NCBI GenBank assembly: GCA_016235245.1
Contig: JACRLO010000006.1
Coordinates: 1 to 64,000, forward strand
DNA from: Nitrospirota bacterium
GTDB lineage: Bacteria; Nitrospirota; Thermodesulfovibrionia; Thermodesulfovibrionales; UBA6898
Reading direction: 5' to 3'
Length of the DNA stretch: 64,000 nt
Shown here piece after piece: positions 18,546 through 28,928 of this stretch (position 1 is its first letter; each line of letters starts with the position of its first letter). The position numbers and the translations under genes are program-made. The notes beneath the pieces were generated by a model that ran no database searches, was not told where the DNA came from, and worked only from the letters and a program-made list of their open reading frames with translations.

Positions 18546-19234
18546 TCATCGCTGGTCGGCTTGCCGCCCTCCGTGACTGGCCGCTTCCCCTGCTGAGCGA
18601 AGAGGGAAGGAACATCGCTTATGATGAGAGGAAAAACTGGGATAGCTTCTGGCTTGTCGATCCTCTTGATGGTACAAAGGAATTTGTCAAACGCAATGGC
18701 GAATTCACCGTGAACATTGCATTGATTCAAAACGGATTACCTTTGCTCGGGGTAATATACATACCGGTGAAGAATATTTTCTATTACGCTGCTCAGGGGC
18801 TGGGTTCATACAAGCTCGAATCATGCGATGCTGAAATCCCGGCATCGATTGAAGGTCTGCTGAAAATATCTTTCCGCCTTCCCCTTGCCTCTCAATCTGC
18901 AGGCCACGCGTCGCCCCGATCACGTACCACTGTCATCGGCAGCCGTTCTCATATGTCGATTGAAACCGAGCAGTTCATAACCGATCTGAAGACCGGATAT
19001 AATGAGGTAGTTTTTCTGGCCGCAGGGAGTTCACTGAAGTTCTGTCTCATCGCCGAAGGCAAGGCAGACGTGTATCCGCGGTTTGGCCCTACCATGGAAT
19101 GGGACACTGCGGCAGGACAGGCAATTGTGGAACAGGCAGGCGGCAGGGTACTCAGGGCAGGCTCGCAGGAGCTTCTGTCCTACAATAAAGAAAATCTTCT
19201 CAATCCAAGCTTTATCGTCCAACGAAGACCGTAA
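18425..19234 (+). CDS. cysQ: 3'(2'),5'-bisphosphate nucleotidase (CysQ), N-terminus uncertain
   Basis: A 269-residue inositol-monophosphatase-family enzyme that hydrolyses phosphoadenosine phosphate, linked to sulfate assimilation. Seen: KDDKSPLTLADK, the metal motif LVDPLDGTKEF, VNIALI and the C-terminal MEWDTAAGQAI. The only start in frame near the domain is TTG 18425, which has no clear ribosome binding site. The frame stays open upstream into the rhodanese gene (…EKLFSVLPE), and those residues look native to CysQ, so the true start was probably lost or displaced at the junction near 18385. Confidence 0.85.
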   Translation: MLRISLEAGLAILDVYNSDFAVEQKDDKSPLTLADKRSHMIIAGRLAALRDWPLPLLSEEGRNIAYDERKNWDSFWLVDPLDGTKEFVKRNGEFTVNIALIQNGLPLLGVIYIPVKNIFYYAAQGLGSYKLESCDAEIPASIEGLLKISFRLPLASQSAGHASPRSRTTVIGSRSHMSIETEQFITDLKTGYNEVVFLAAGSSLKFCLIAEGKADVYPRFGPTMEWDTAAGQAIVEQAGGRVLRAGSQELLSYNKENLLNPSFIVQRRP

Positions 19235-19305
19235 GAGCCTTTCCCTCACTACCTCTGGCCTTACTGCGCGTTAGCAGAGGCCTGCTTTCGAACTATTCCT
19301 GATGA

Positions 19306-21120
19306 TCAGGAGCCGGTGTCTTTATGACGGGGCCTTTTACCTGCCTGGAGCACCTTTTTCCTGAGTCTTATGGACTGAGGCGTTATCTCAACAAGCTCGT
19401 CTTCCTTGAGGAATTCTATCGCCTGCTCAAGGCTCATATGTTTCTGCGGTATAAGCTGAAGAGCCTCATCCGCTCCGGATGCCCGCATATTCGTCATCTT
19501 CTTTTCCTTGATAACGTTTACGTCAAGGTCATTGTCCCGGGAATTCTCGCCGATGATCATGCCTTCATATACCGGGATATTTTCCTGGACGAAAAGCGTG
19601 CCACGGGGCTGGAGATGGAAAAGAGCGTAGGTGGTTGTCTTGCCTGACCTGTCTGAAACAAGAGCGCCTGTCGTACGCTTTGATATGGGCCCCTGCCAGG
19701 GCTCGTAACCATCAAAGAGGTGGTTCAGAAGGCCTGTGCCGCGCGTGTCCGTCAGAAACTGGGAACGGAACCCGATAAGGCCGCGCGAAGGTATCCTGAA
19801 CTCAACTCTGACTCTTCCATGGCCGTTATTCTGCATCTTCTGCATCCTTCCCCTACGCATGCCTGCCTGCTGGGTAACAACGCCGACATATTCCTCGGGC
19901 ACATCTATCACCAGCATTTCCATCGGCTCATGCACTTTTCCGGCGATCTCTTTTGTGATGGTCTCTGGCATGGAAACGGAAAGCTCATACCCTTCCCTCC
20001 TCATCATCTCGATCAGAATCGCAAGCTGAAGCTCACCCCTGCCCATAACCCTGAATGCGTCCATGTTACTAAAATCGACCTTGATCGAAACATTATAGAG
20101 AAGCTCTTTTTCGAGTCGCTCCCGGATGTTTCTTGACGTTACATATTTTCCTTCCTTCCCTGCAAAGGGGGAAGTGTTTACCGCAAAGACCATGGATATG
20201 GTCGGTTCATCAACCGTGATGCGCGGAAGAGGCTTCGGGTTATCGATATTTGTAATGGTATCGCCGATATTTATGCCTTCGATACCTGCCAGCGCCACAA
20301 TATCGCCCACTGAGGCCTCTTTGATATCAACACGGTCAAGGCCCTGAAAACCATAGAGCTGTGTCACTTTTGTCTTGACGGTCTCTCCGTCACTGTTAAC
20401 AACAGCCACCCATTCTCCAACCTTTACGGTGCCGGAAAAGACCCTTGCGATCGCAAGCCTGCCGACATAGTCGTTATAGTCGATGTTCGTAACCAAAAGC
20501 TGAAGCACGCCGTTTTCGTCTCCCTCAGGAGCGGGAATTGTGTTCAATATAAGATCAAAAAGCGGTTTCAGGTCTACATTTTCTTCGTTGAGGTCAAGCT
20601 TTGCCGTGCCCAGCTTTGCGTTGGTGTAAGCAATAGGGAAATCGAGCTGGTCCTCGGTTGCATCGAGGTCGATAAAGAGATCGTAGACCTCGTTCAGCAC
20701 ATCCTGAATGCGGGCATCAGGCCTGTCTATCTTGTTGACCACGATTATCGGCGGGAGGTTCAGTTCAAGCGCCTTCTTCAGCACAAACCGCGTCTGGGGC
20801 AGCGGACCTTCTGAGGCGTCAACAAGGAGAAGAACGCCATCAACCATCTTGAGTGTCCGCTCAACTTCGCCGCCAAAATCAGCATGGCCCGGGGTGTCGA
20901 TGATATTGATCCTCGTGCCCTGATAGTCCACGGCGGTATTTTTTGCCATGATCGTAATACCACGCTCGCGCTCCAGATCAATATTGTCCATGACCCTGTC
21001 CTGCACCCTCTCGTTCTCACGAAAGGTACCGGACTGCCTGAGCATGCCGTCAACCAGCGTAGTCTTGCCATGGTCAACGTGGGCTATAATTGCTATGTTT
21101 CTCAAATTCTCGCGTTTCAT
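19306..21120 (-). CDS. bipA: Translational GTPase BipA/TypA
   Basis: A 604-residue ribosome-associated GTPase. The GTPase motifs are [15 protein letters not shown] (G1), RERGITI (G2), [12 protein letters not shown] (G3) and VNKIDRPDA (G4). Later domains include the EF-G-like domain V and the BipA-specific C-terminal domain ([15 protein letters not shown]). Length is normal (about 600). It faces cysQ with only ~70 nt between the stops. Confidence 0.97.
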   Translation of the reverse strand: MKRENLRNIAIIAHVDHGKTTLVDGMLRQSGTFRENERVQDRVMDNIDLERERGITIMAKNTAVDYQGTRINIIDTPGHADFGGEVERTLKMVDGVLLLVDASEGPLPQTRFVLKKALELNLPPIIVVNKIDRPDARIQDVLNEVYDLFIDLDATEDQLDFPIAYTNAKLGTAKLDLNEENVDLKPLFDLILNTIPAPEGDENGVLQLLVTNIDYNDYVGRLAIARVFSGTVKVGEWVAVVNSDGETVKTKVTQLYGFQGLDRVDIKEASVGDIVALAGIEGINIGDTITNIDNPKPLPRITVDEPTISMVFAVNTSPFAGKEGKYVTSRNIRERLEKELLYNVSIKVDFSNMDAFRVMGRGELQLAILIEMMRREGYELSVSMPETITKEIAGKVHEPMEMLVIDVPEEYVGVVTQQAGMRRGRMQKMQNNGHGRVRVEFRIPSRGLIGFRSQFLTDTRGTGLLNHLFDGYEPWQGPISKRTTGALVSDRSGKTTTYALFHLQPRGTLFVQENIPVYEGMIIGENSRDNDLDVNVIKEKKMTNMRASGADEALQLIPQKHMSLEQAIEFLKEDELVEITPQSIRLRKKVLQAGKRPRHKDTGS

Positions 21121-21317
21121 TGATACCTCATTTTGTTTGAATTATCTCCATGGCCGTAAACGGGCAAAACTATTGCATAGAAGTGCATTTCCGGGATTTA
21201 CCGCCAGGAGTGACTACAGACTCTTAGTTTACTGGGCTTGACAGGGAAAAAGCAACCGAACAATACATAATTAGCGCCAGAGTCAAGGAACTTGCCCTAA
21301 TCCGAATCCGATTGGGC

Positions 21318-22421
21318 TCAGCCCTCGGTTAGTTCGACGCCTGCGGTTTCTTCTCCTGAGAGCGCGACGTCGAGAGGAGGCAGGTTCCGGTCGAGGAATA
21401 TCTTCAATATCCTGAGCTGTAAAAGATTTTTTTCCTTTTCTGTCGAAGATCTAAATACCAGCTTTGTCAGTGCCTCAACAGCCTCTATTGGATCGGCCTT
21501 GATATCGGTCACACGATTGTCCCGGCTCAGCGCAAAGATGGCCGGATAGCTTCCATCGGGATGGAAGACCCGCATCACACGTTCAACCTTGTCCTCTCCG
21601 ATCACTTCCCTGGCAGAGGCAATGATCTCGTTGACCGCATCAATGATGAGCGGTATTCGGTCACCCATTCCGGCGATGATATCAAGGCCAACGCTCAGTG
21701 AATTCATTTTTTCGAGAAATTCCTCTATCAACTGACCTTTGATAATACCCCCGTGCTGCGGTGCAATCATCAGTGGCGGGGGCTGGAGTTCCCTTATGCG
21801 CCGGACTGCAAGGCGAAGAGCGTCATTACTCGGCATGTAGAGTTGATGGAAGGCCTTGATTCCTGCCCAGTTGGCTTCGGTAGCCGTCAGATCAGTCGAC
21901 GCGATACCGCCGAACAGATCGCCGGAAAAGAGAATTCTCGTCTCCAGATCATACACCATGCAAGCGCCCCTGAAGTGGCAGAAAGGGGTCGGGATAAACT
22001 GAAGCAGATGGCCCGTCGGCAGGTTCACTCTCAAATTCTTGAATCGCTCGACTGCGCGGAAGTTCTTCTGGTCCAATCCGAAAAACTGGACAAGACGCCA
22101 CGTGTCCTCGGTCATAAGCGTCAGGAGCTTAGGGTTGAGCCTCGCCAGATACGTCGTATTGGCTCCGACATCCGGGTCTTGGTGGTTAACGTAGACCATC
22201 TGGACCTTGGAGATATTACCAATCACCGAGGCAACCTTCCTGGCCATGGTTTCAAGATCAACGGGCGGACCTGGGTCAATCACCATATTCAGGGTCTTCC
22301 CTTCACCCTGAAAGACCCTCAGGTAAATATTCCGATTGAGAAGAGAATTCGCCGAATCCCCAACCCAGTAGACCCCATTGTCTATCTTAATGGGCTCGTC
22401 ATTGCCCGCAGTTGCCGCCAT
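21318..22421 (-). CDS. Diiron metallo-beta-lactamase-fold protein (ODP/flavodiiron-like oxygen-binding family)
   Basis: A 367-residue cytosolic protein. The MBL core has VNHQDPDVG, TPFCHFRGAC, LFSGDLFGG and APQHGG, matching the metal ligands of flavodiiron proteins and the oxygen-binding diiron protein (ODP). There is no flavodoxin domain, so it is not a complete O2/NO reductase. The last ~100 residues form an extra helical part. In other bacteria ODPs sense oxygen, often with chemotaxis proteins; no such partner is adjacent here. A good promoter precedes it. Confidence 0.8.
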   Translation of the reverse strand: MAATAGNDEPIKIDNGVYWVGDSANSLLNRNIYLRVFQGEGKTLNMVIDPGPPVDLETMARKVASVIGNISKVQMVYVNHQDPDVGANTTYLARLNPKLLTLMTEDTWRLVQFFGLDQKNFRAVERFKNLRVNLPTGHLLQFIPTPFCHFRGACMVYDLETRILFSGDLFGGIASTDLTATEANWAGIKAFHQLYMPSNDALRLAVRRIRELQPPPLMIAPQHGGIIKGQLIEEFLEKMNSLSVGLDIIAGMGDRIPLIIDAVNEIIASAREVIGEDKVERVMRVFHPDGSYPAIFALSRDNRVTDIKADPIEAVEALTKLVFRSSTEKEKNLLQLRILKIFLDRNLPPLDVALSGEETAGVELTEG

Positions 22422-22462
22422 CTCAAGACCCCCAAGTAATCAGGATAATAATGCTCTCAATT

Positions 22463-22491
22463 AGAGTATCACACCAACCGATACAAGTCAA
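22463..22491 (-). promoter_or_regulatory. Sigma-70 promoter of the diiron MBL gene
   Basis: On the minus strand TTGACT (22491-22486) and TACTCT (22468-22463) are 17 nt apart; the leader before ATG 22421 is about 35 nt and includes a GGGGGT site. Confidence 0.55.
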
Positions 22492-22643
22492 ACAGCGAGG
22501 TTGAAAGGGAAAATAGCGCCATCGATACAATCAAACAGTAATGCTCAGATACTTCGCGATGGCCTTATTGTCTTCGGAATCCGGGGCTTTGCAGCAAAAA
22601 ATACTACATTTTCGCTAAAATCCGGAAATACTTTGGCAGGAAA

Positions 22644-24071
22644 TTAAAACATAGAGACTGCGAGTCTGGCGAACATAAGGAATTTTGACGGCAGTATACC
22701 GATGAAGAGCACCGCAATAACAGTCACTGCGAGCGCCAGTGCCAACCCCGGTGAACTGTTCAGTTGCACCGTCTCCTTCGGCTCTTTCATATACATGAGC
22801 ATCACGATTCTGAGATAAAAAAAGGCCGATATTGCGCTGAACAGAACCGCTACGATAACAAGCCAGGTGTACCCGGCACTGATCGCAGACATAAAGAGGT
22901 AGAATTTGCCCATAAAGCCCGCCATCGGTGGTATACCGGTAAGGGAGAACATGAAGACAAGCATAAGGGCCGCGGCAACAGGATGCGTCTTGGCAAGTCC
23001 CTCATAATCAGTTATCTCTTCTCCTTTGAACCCTTCGGTTCTGAGCATGGTAACAATGGCAAAGGCTCCTATGTTCATGAATGCATAGATGAACATATAG
23101 TTGAGCATACTCGCCATGCCATCAGGGGTGCCTGAGATAACACCAAGGAGCATGTAGCCGGCATGTGCGATCGAAGAATATGCCAACATCCTCTTGATAT
23201 TGGTCTGTGAAAGAGCAACGATATTTCCGACTGCCATGGTGAGGATCGCTATCGGGATGAATATCGCCGCCCAGTCCATATGAGCAGGGCCGAATGCCGT
23301 CAAAAAGACTCTGCCCAAGACTGCAAACCCTGCTGCCTTTGGCCCAACTGACATGAATGCCGTAATGGGGGTAGGTGCGCCTTCGTAAGCATCGGGTGCC
23401 CACATATGAAACGGCACTGCAGCGATCTTGAAGGAAAAGGCAACGGCAAAAAGGATCATCGAAAGCATAAGCACGGGATTTGAAACAAGATTGTTTTTGG
23501 CAATATATGCCGCGATATCCCTGAGGTTTGTCGTGCCGGTTAGGCCGTAGATCATGGATGTTCCATACAGGAGTATCGCCGAGGCAAACGCTCCAAGAAG
23601 CAGGTATTTCATTGCGGCTTCGTTCGACTTGATATCATAGCGGATAAAACCGGCAAGGATATACGTGCTCAGAGCCATTAGCTCAAGGCCAAGATACAGA
23701 ACGATGATATCCGCAGCAGACGCCATAAGCATCATTCCAAGCGTGGCAAAAATGATGAGGCTATAATATTCGCCGAAATTGATCTTCAGGGTCTCAAGGT
23801 ATTTCGACGACATGAGAACCGTGAGAATCAGATTGACGAAAAAGATAACCTTGAAGAAGGAGCTGTACCCATCAGAGATATACATGCCGCCGAAAGTGGA
23901 ACCCATTGAGCCTATAAGCGCAAAAAAAGCCGCTCCGGCAGAGACAATCGTAAGGAATCCGATCGTCTCCTTGCGCTTGATCACAAGGTCCGTCATGAGC
24001 ATGGCGATTGCCATAACAACCATCACGATCTCAGGCAACACCGGCTTAAGGTCAGGCATTATCAGGGGCAT
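22644..24071 (-). CDS. nuoN: NADH-quinone oxidoreductase subunit N
   Basis: A 475-residue antiporter-like subunit of the complex I membrane arm with about 14 hydrophobic segments. It has LYLGLELMALSTYIL (the conserved TM5 glutamate) and FHMWAPDAYEGAPTP (TM7 region). It is the last gene of the 14-gene nuo operon, 19 nt after nuoM. GGAGG lies 9 nt before the ATG. Confidence 0.97.
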   Translation of the reverse strand: MPLIMPDLKPVLPEIVMVVMAIAMLMTDLVIKRKETIGFLTIVSAGAAFFALIGSMGSTFGGMYISDGYSSFFKVIFFVNLILTVLMSSKYLETLKINFGEYYSLIIFATLGMMLMASAADIIVLYLGLELMALSTYILAGFIRYDIKSNEAAMKYLLLGAFASAILLYGTSMIYGLTGTTNLRDIAAYIAKNNLVSNPVLMLSMILFAVAFSFKIAAVPFHMWAPDAYEGAPTPITAFMSVGPKAAGFAVLGRVFLTAFGPAHMDWAAIFIPIAILTMAVGNIVALSQTNIKRMLAYSSIAHAGYMLLGVISGTPDGMASMLNYMFIYAFMNIGAFAIVTMLRTEGFKGEEITDYEGLAKTHPVAAALMLVFMFSLTGIPPMAGFMGKFYLFMSAISAGYTWLVIVAVLFSAISAFFYLRIVMLMYMKEPKETVQLNSSPGLALALAVTVIAVLFIGILPSKFLMFARLAVSMF

Positions 24072-24090
24072 CTATCGTAATCCTCCGGTC

Positions 24091-25626
24091 TCATCTCAGA
24101 ATCTGTATGATGCTATTGACTGCTACTGCCGGCGCACTTCCACCGTTCACCCTCTCAAGAAGGTGCTGGACTGTCGGGTGCATGAAACTCAGATATGTGT
24201 TGGGGAATATGCCAATCCAGAATATCAGGATAACCATCGGAAGAAGCGTAAGCAGTTCCCTCGCGGTTATGTCCTGAAGTCCTGCAACTTTTTGGCTCGT
24301 CTCCATAAAAAATACCCGCTGATAAAGCCAGAGCATATAACCCGCACCTATGATAATACCTGTTGCCGAAAGCACCCCGGCCCACTGGCTTGCCTTAAAC
24401 CCGCCCAGTAGAATGAGGAACTCTCCCACAAAGCCGTTCGTTGCCGGCAACCCTATGGACGCAAACGTAAAGACAATAAAAAGCGATGCGTATATCGGCA
24501 TCACTGAGGCAACACCTCCGTAATCAGCGATCACCCTGGTATGTGTCCTTTCATATATGATGCCCACACTGAGGAAGAGGGCTCCGGTGACGATACCGTG
24601 ATTCAGCATCTGCAGTATTCCGCCCTCAACTCCCTGCGTGTTCAGTGCAAAGATCCCCAGGGTAACAAACCCCATGTGGCTTACAGAACTGTATGCGATA
24701 AGCCTTTTCAGGTCTGTTTGTGCAAGGCAGATAATGCCGCCGTAAATAATGGCTATTACGGAGAGAGCCAGCATGATTGGCGCCATCTCCCGGGAAGCAT
24801 CAGGAAGAAGCGGCAGGGAGAATCTGAGAAAACCGTATGCCCCCATCTTGATAAGCACTGCGGCAAGGATAACACTGCCTGCAGTCGGCGCCTCGGTGTG
24901 GGCATCAGGCAGCCAGGTATGCACCGGGAACATCGGCACTTTCACCGCAAATGCTGCGAAAAATGCCCAGAAGAGCATCAATTGGAGCTTGTAGGGATAA
25001 GCCTTCGTCATAAGCTCGAGGATATTGAAAGTCCTGCCCGCATAGAAATAGAGAACGATGATGCCGACAAGCATCAGCACACTCCCGACAAGCGTGTACA
25101 GAAAAAACTTTATTGCAGCATATACCCTGTTTGGGCCACCCCATACGCCGATGAGCAGGTACATCGGAATAAGCATCGCCTCCCAAAACAGATAAAAGAG
25201 CATGAAATCAAGAGAGCAAAAGACCCCGATCATTGCGCTTTCGAGTATCAGGAGGCAGATGAAAAATTCCTTTGTCTTTATCCTGACCGATTCCCATGAG
25301 ATCAGCACGCATAGGATCGTAACGAGCGTTGCAAGGAGAACAAAAAGAACACTGATGCCGTCAAGACCAAGATGGTAATTCATATTCAGATACGGTATCC
25401 ATGCATACCGCTCAACAAACTGCATCATATGTGTTGATTTATCAAAATGGGTAAAGAGAAATATCGAGAGGAGAAACGTCGCGACACTGTACAGGAGGCT
25501 CACCATCTTGATCGCCCTCTCATTCGTCCGGTTAATAAACAAAATACAGGCTGCTCCGACCAGCGGCCAGCAGATCAGCATGCTCAGAATCGGAAATCCC
25601 AATGCGTTATTCATCGTCTGTTCCAT
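24091..25626 (-). CDS. nuoM: NADH-quinone oxidoreductase subunit M
   Basis: A 511-residue antiporter-like proton-channel subunit. Family motifs: LFYLFWEAMLIPMYLLIG with the conserved TM5 glutamate, FPVHTWLPDAHTEAPTAGS and LKRLIAYSSVSHMGF. Length is typical. It lies 3 nt after nuoL. Confidence 0.97.
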   Translation of the reverse strand: MEQTMNNALGFPILSMLICWPLVGAACILFINRTNERAIKMVSLLYSVATFLLSIFLFTHFDKSTHMMQFVERYAWIPYLNMNYHLGLDGISVLFVLLATLVTILCVLISWESVRIKTKEFFICLLILESAMIGVFCSLDFMLFYLFWEAMLIPMYLLIGVWGGPNRVYAAIKFFLYTLVGSVLMLVGIIVLYFYAGRTFNILELMTKAYPYKLQLMLFWAFFAAFAVKVPMFPVHTWLPDAHTEAPTAGSVILAAVLIKMGAYGFLRFSLPLLPDASREMAPIMLALSVIAIIYGGIICLAQTDLKRLIAYSSVSHMGFVTLGIFALNTQGVEGGILQMLNHGIVTGALFLSVGIIYERTHTRVIADYGGVASVMPIYASLFIVFTFASIGLPATNGFVGEFLILLGGFKASQWAGVLSATGIIIGAGYMLWLYQRVFFMETSQKVAGLQDITARELLTLLPMVILIFWIGIFPNTYLSFMHPTVQHLLERVNGGSAPAVAVNSIIQILR

Positions 25627-25629
25627 AAT

Positions 25630-27552
25630 CTACCTCAGGAGCATCATGACGATAATCAGCAGGATGCCGGTAGCCATGATGGTCGCGTAGTGCTGCATAA
25701 GCCCTGTCTGAATTCGCCTCAAGCCTGAACTGAAGGCAGCAATAGCACTCGGCACACCATTGACAATAGCCTCGATAATGCGTGCGTCCGTGATCCCGAT
25801 AAGAACATTCTTTGCGATCCAGATCGTCGGCCTGATTAGTATGAAATCGTAGAGCTCATCGACATAGTATTTGTTGAAGAGGACCCGGTGGACTGCACTG
25901 AACTGCTGAGCGATCCGCGCAGGCAATTCGGGTCTTACCATATACATGAAATAGGCAAGGCCGATACCCGCAAATCCTACAAGCACGGATATACCCATGA
26001 CCATCCACTCCTCTGCGTGCGTACCGTGCCCTTCAGGATGGCCCAACACCGGTTTCATAAACTCGGTAAAATGAGCTCCGCCGCCAACGAGATGCGGGAT
26101 ACCCACCCAGCCTGCCGCCACAGCTCCGATACAGAGCAGCATAAGTGGAATAGTCATAGCCTTGGGAGACTCATGGAGATGATGCTCCTGCTCGTGCGTT
26201 CCGCGGAACGAGCCATGAAATGTAAGAAATATGAGCCGGAATGAATAAAATGCCGTAAGAAAAGCCACTATGGTTCCCATGAGCCAGACAAGCTTGCCGA
26301 CGGGGCTTGGGCCTGAATAGGCAAGCCAGAGTATTTCGTCCTTGCTGAAAAACCCCGCAAGACCGGGAACACCGGCGATACTAAACGAGGCTATCAGCAT
26401 GGTGATATAGGTAATTGGCATATATTTTTTCAGATTCCCCATCTTCTGGATATTGAGTTCTCCGCCCATGGCATGCATAACGCTTCCTGCGCAGAGGAAA
26501 AGAAGCGCTTTAAAGAATGCGTGGGTGTACAGATGAAATACACCGGCAGTATACGCGCCGACCCCGCAGGCCAGGAACATATACCCGAGCTGGCTAACCG
26601 TTGAGTATGCAATGATCCTTTTGAGGTCATTCTGCACAAGACCAATGGTTGCAGCAAAGAGCGAGGTTATCGCTCCGGTGAGCGCAACGACCATCAGCGC
26701 TGTCTCTGAAAGGCTGAATATGGGACTGCAGCGTGCAACAAGAAAAACACCGGCAGTGACCATGGTTGCGGCATGAATGAGCGCGCTGACCGGCGTAGGT
26801 CCTTCCATGGCATCCGGCAGCCAGACATGGAGCGGCATTTGCGCCGATTTTCCGACAGAGCCGCAGAAGAGCAGGAGCGCGATAAGCGTCATGAGATGCA
26901 CGTCAAAGCCGAGGAAGTTAACGGTTGTGTCAGCGAAGCTGGCTGCCTGGCTGAAGACCGGCTCATAATATACATTGCCAAAAGTCAGGAAAATCATAAA
27001 AATACCGATGCCGAAGCCGAAGTCGCCGAAACGGTTCACAATAAACGCCTTCTTGCCTGCATCAGATGCCGACTTCTTATTGAAATAATAGCCGATCAGG
27101 AAGTAGGAACAGAGCCCCACGCCCTCCCATCCGAAATAGAGCTGGAGGAAGTTATTGGCCATGACGAGCATGAGCATCGAAAAGGTGAAGAGGCTGAGAT
27201 AAGAGAAGAACCGGTAATATCCTGGATCGCCATGCATGTACCCGACCGAGTATATATGGATCAGCATACTACAGGTCGTGACCACGATAAGCATTACAAC
27301 CGTAAGTTGGTCGATGAGAAATCCGACCGATACCTTAAATCCTCCGGACAGTATCCAGGTAAATACGTCATAATTGATCTTTGCGCCGGAAAGCACTTCC
27401 GTAAGTGCCATCACCGCAACCACCCAGGACCCCGCCACCGCCAGGATAGATACCCAGTGAGCATTTTCCTTCAAATATTTCCTGCCCAGGAGAATGTTGA
27501 TTACAAAAGCAGCAAGCGGCAGGAACGGTATCAGAGCATAACTGGTCATCAT
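25630..27552 (-). CDS. nuoL: NADH-quinone oxidoreductase subunit L
   Basis: A 640-residue antiporter-like subunit at the far end of the membrane arm. Motifs: LYFGWEGVGLCSYFLIGYYF, HVWLPDAMEGPTPVSALIHA and LKRIIAYSTVSQLGYM, with the long C-terminal part that carries the lateral helix HL in this subunit. It starts one base after the nuoK stop. Confidence 0.97.
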   Translation of the reverse strand: MMTSYALIPFLPLAAFVINILLGRKYLKENAHWVSILAVAGSWVVAVMALTEVLSGAKINYDVFTWILSGGFKVSVGFLIDQLTVVMLIVVTTCSMLIHIYSVGYMHGDPGYYRFFSYLSLFTFSMLMLVMANNFLQLYFGWEGVGLCSYFLIGYYFNKKSASDAGKKAFIVNRFGDFGFGIGIFMIFLTFGNVYYEPVFSQAASFADTTVNFLGFDVHLMTLIALLLFCGSVGKSAQMPLHVWLPDAMEGPTPVSALIHAATMVTAGVFLVARCSPIFSLSETALMVVALTGAITSLFAATIGLVQNDLKRIIAYSTVSQLGYMFLACGVGAYTAGVFHLYTHAFFKALLFLCAGSVMHAMGGELNIQKMGNLKKYMPITYITMLIASFSIAGVPGLAGFFSKDEILWLAYSGPSPVGKLVWLMGTIVAFLTAFYSFRLIFLTFHGSFRGTHEQEHHLHESPKAMTIPLMLLCIGAVAAGWVGIPHLVGGGAHFTEFMKPVLGHPEGHGTHAEEWMVMGISVLVGFAGIGLAYFMYMVRPELPARIAQQFSAVHRVLFNKYYVDELYDFILIRPTIWIAKNVLIGITDARIIEAIVNGVPSAIAAFSSGLRRIQTGLMQHYATIMATGILLIIVMMLLR

Positions 27553-27553
27553 T

Positions 27554-27859
27554 CTATCCCTTCATCTCATTCATTTCGTCGACATGTGCTGTCTGCTTGT
27601 TCCTAAACAGTGCAAGGATGATCGCAAGCCCTATTGCCGCTTCCGCTGCGGCAACCGTGATAATAAAAAATACGAGGATATGGCCGCGCATATCCTGCAG
27701 ATAATGGCTGAACGACACCAGACTGATATTCACGGCGTTCAGCATCAACTCAACCGACATGAACATGATGATAACATTCTTCCTTGTAAGGAAGCCGAAC
27801 ATGCCTATCATGAAGACTGCAGCGCTCAGGATCAGATACCAGTTCAAAGGAACCATCAT
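27554..27859 (-). CDS. nuoK: NADH-quinone oxidoreductase subunit K
   Basis: A 101-residue subunit with three membrane segments and the conserved glutamates in [11 protein letters not shown] and [12 protein letters not shown], which form part of the proton path. Its start overlaps the nuoJ stop. Confidence 0.97.
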   Translation of the reverse strand: MMVPLNWYLILSAAVFMIGMFGFLTRKNVIIMFMSVELMLNAVNISLVSFSHYLQDMRGHILVFFIITVAAAEAAIGLAIILALFRNKQTAHVDEMNEMKG

Positions 27860-28371
27860 TAACTCCTCAGTTTCCTTTTTGCAAGAACTATCGAACCGAT
27901 GACAGCCACAAGCAGGATCAGGGATGCTATTTCAAAGGGAAACAGATACTCGGTATACAGGAGCCTGCCCAGGGCCTTTGTGTGCGTCTCGCTCCGGACC
28001 GCTTCGATGGAATATTTACCTATTGGTCCCTTGACATAAGAACCAAGCGCGGTCACCACCGAGACAAAAAGCAGACCGGTAACAAAAAGTCCTGCTGGCC
28101 AGGAGCCGACAAATCTCTTGATCGAAATCTCCTCTTTCAAATTGAGAAGCAGAACAACAAAAAGGAACAGGACCAGAATCGCACCGGCATAGACGATCAC
28201 CTGGATCGCTGCAATAAACTCGGCATTCAGAAAAAGATACAGTCCGGCAATATGGAAAAAAAGTAGCAGCATCCACATCACGCTATGTACCGGGTTCTTC
28301 CGCGTAACGACTAGCAACGACAGTACGATGATCGTAAATGCATAATAGCCGAAGAAAAGTTGTTGCAGCAT
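27859..28371 (-). CDS. nuoJ: NADH-quinone oxidoreductase subunit J
   Basis: A 170-residue membrane subunit with five hydrophobic segments and the family motif [20 protein letters not shown], which includes the TM3 region with the pi-bulge in known structures. It starts 2 nt after nuoI and overlaps nuoK. Confidence 0.96.
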   Translation of the reverse strand: MLQQLFFGYYAFTIIVLSLLVVTRKNPVHSVMWMLLLFFHIAGLYLFLNAEFIAAIQVIVYAGAILVLFLFVVLLLNLKEEISIKRFVGSWPAGLFVTGLLFVSVVTALGSYVKGPIGKYSIEAVRSETHTKALGRLLYTEYLFPFEIASLILLVAVIGSIVLAKRKLRS

Positions 28372-28373
28372 CC

Positions 28374-28928
28374 CTATCGTTTTTCCTTTCCGGGTATTTT
28401 ACTGAACATTGCTTGTGCAGGATCGCCTTTGAAGTCTTCGGTCAGGGGCCTCCAGAATTTCTTAAAATACTGTTTCCCTTTTTCACCTTCAAAATACTTG
28501 TCCCAGTTGCCGAGCAGTTTTTCTTTGTTCATATAAAATGCATCTCTGGAGTAGTTGGAATATTCATAGTGCTCGCTCAGGGTTATGGCGCCGAAGGGAC
28601 AGGCCTCAACGCAAAACCCGCAGAAGATGCACCTGACAACATCGATCTCATACCGGTCAACGACCTTGTTATGGTCTTCGCCCTCTGTCGTATAAATGTG
28701 AATGCACTGCGACGGGCAGTACGCCCCGCAGAGGCCGCAACCCACGCACTTCATCCTTCCGGTGTTGTCTTTCGCAAGCGCGTGCAAACCCCGGAACCCT
28801 GGCTGGGCCGGCACCTTTACTTTCGGATAGCGGCGTGTCACCGCCGGCTTGAAAAGCGTCCTGAACGTGAGGGCCATGCCCTTCAGTATCTCGGTAAAAA
28901 ACATTATTTTTATCAATGAATTCTTCAT
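28374..28928 (-). CDS. nuoI: NADH-quinone oxidoreductase subunit I
   Basis: A 184-residue ferredoxin-like subunit of the peripheral arm with two 4Fe-4S motifs, CVGCGLCGAYCPSQC and CIFCGFCVEACPFG, which bind clusters N6a and N6b. I place the start at ATG 28928, where ATGA overlaps the nuoH stop; the frame is open further upstream but only inside nuoH. The N-terminal helix anchors the subunit at the membrane. Confidence 0.96.
   Translation of the reverse strand: MKNSLIKIMFFTEILKGMALTFRTLFKPAVTRRYPKVKVPAQPGFRGLHALAKDNTGRMKCVGCGLCGAYCPSQCIHIYTTEGEDHNKVVDRYEIDVVRCIFCGFCVEACPFGAITLSEHYEYSNYSRDAFYMNKEKLLGNWDKYFEGEKGKQYFKKFWRPLTEDFKGDPAQAMFSKIPGKEKR

Noticed and set aside
19252-19280. Terminator between cysQ and bipA
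   Set aside because: CCTCTG/CAGAGG is only 6 bp with a 17-nt loop and no T-tract.
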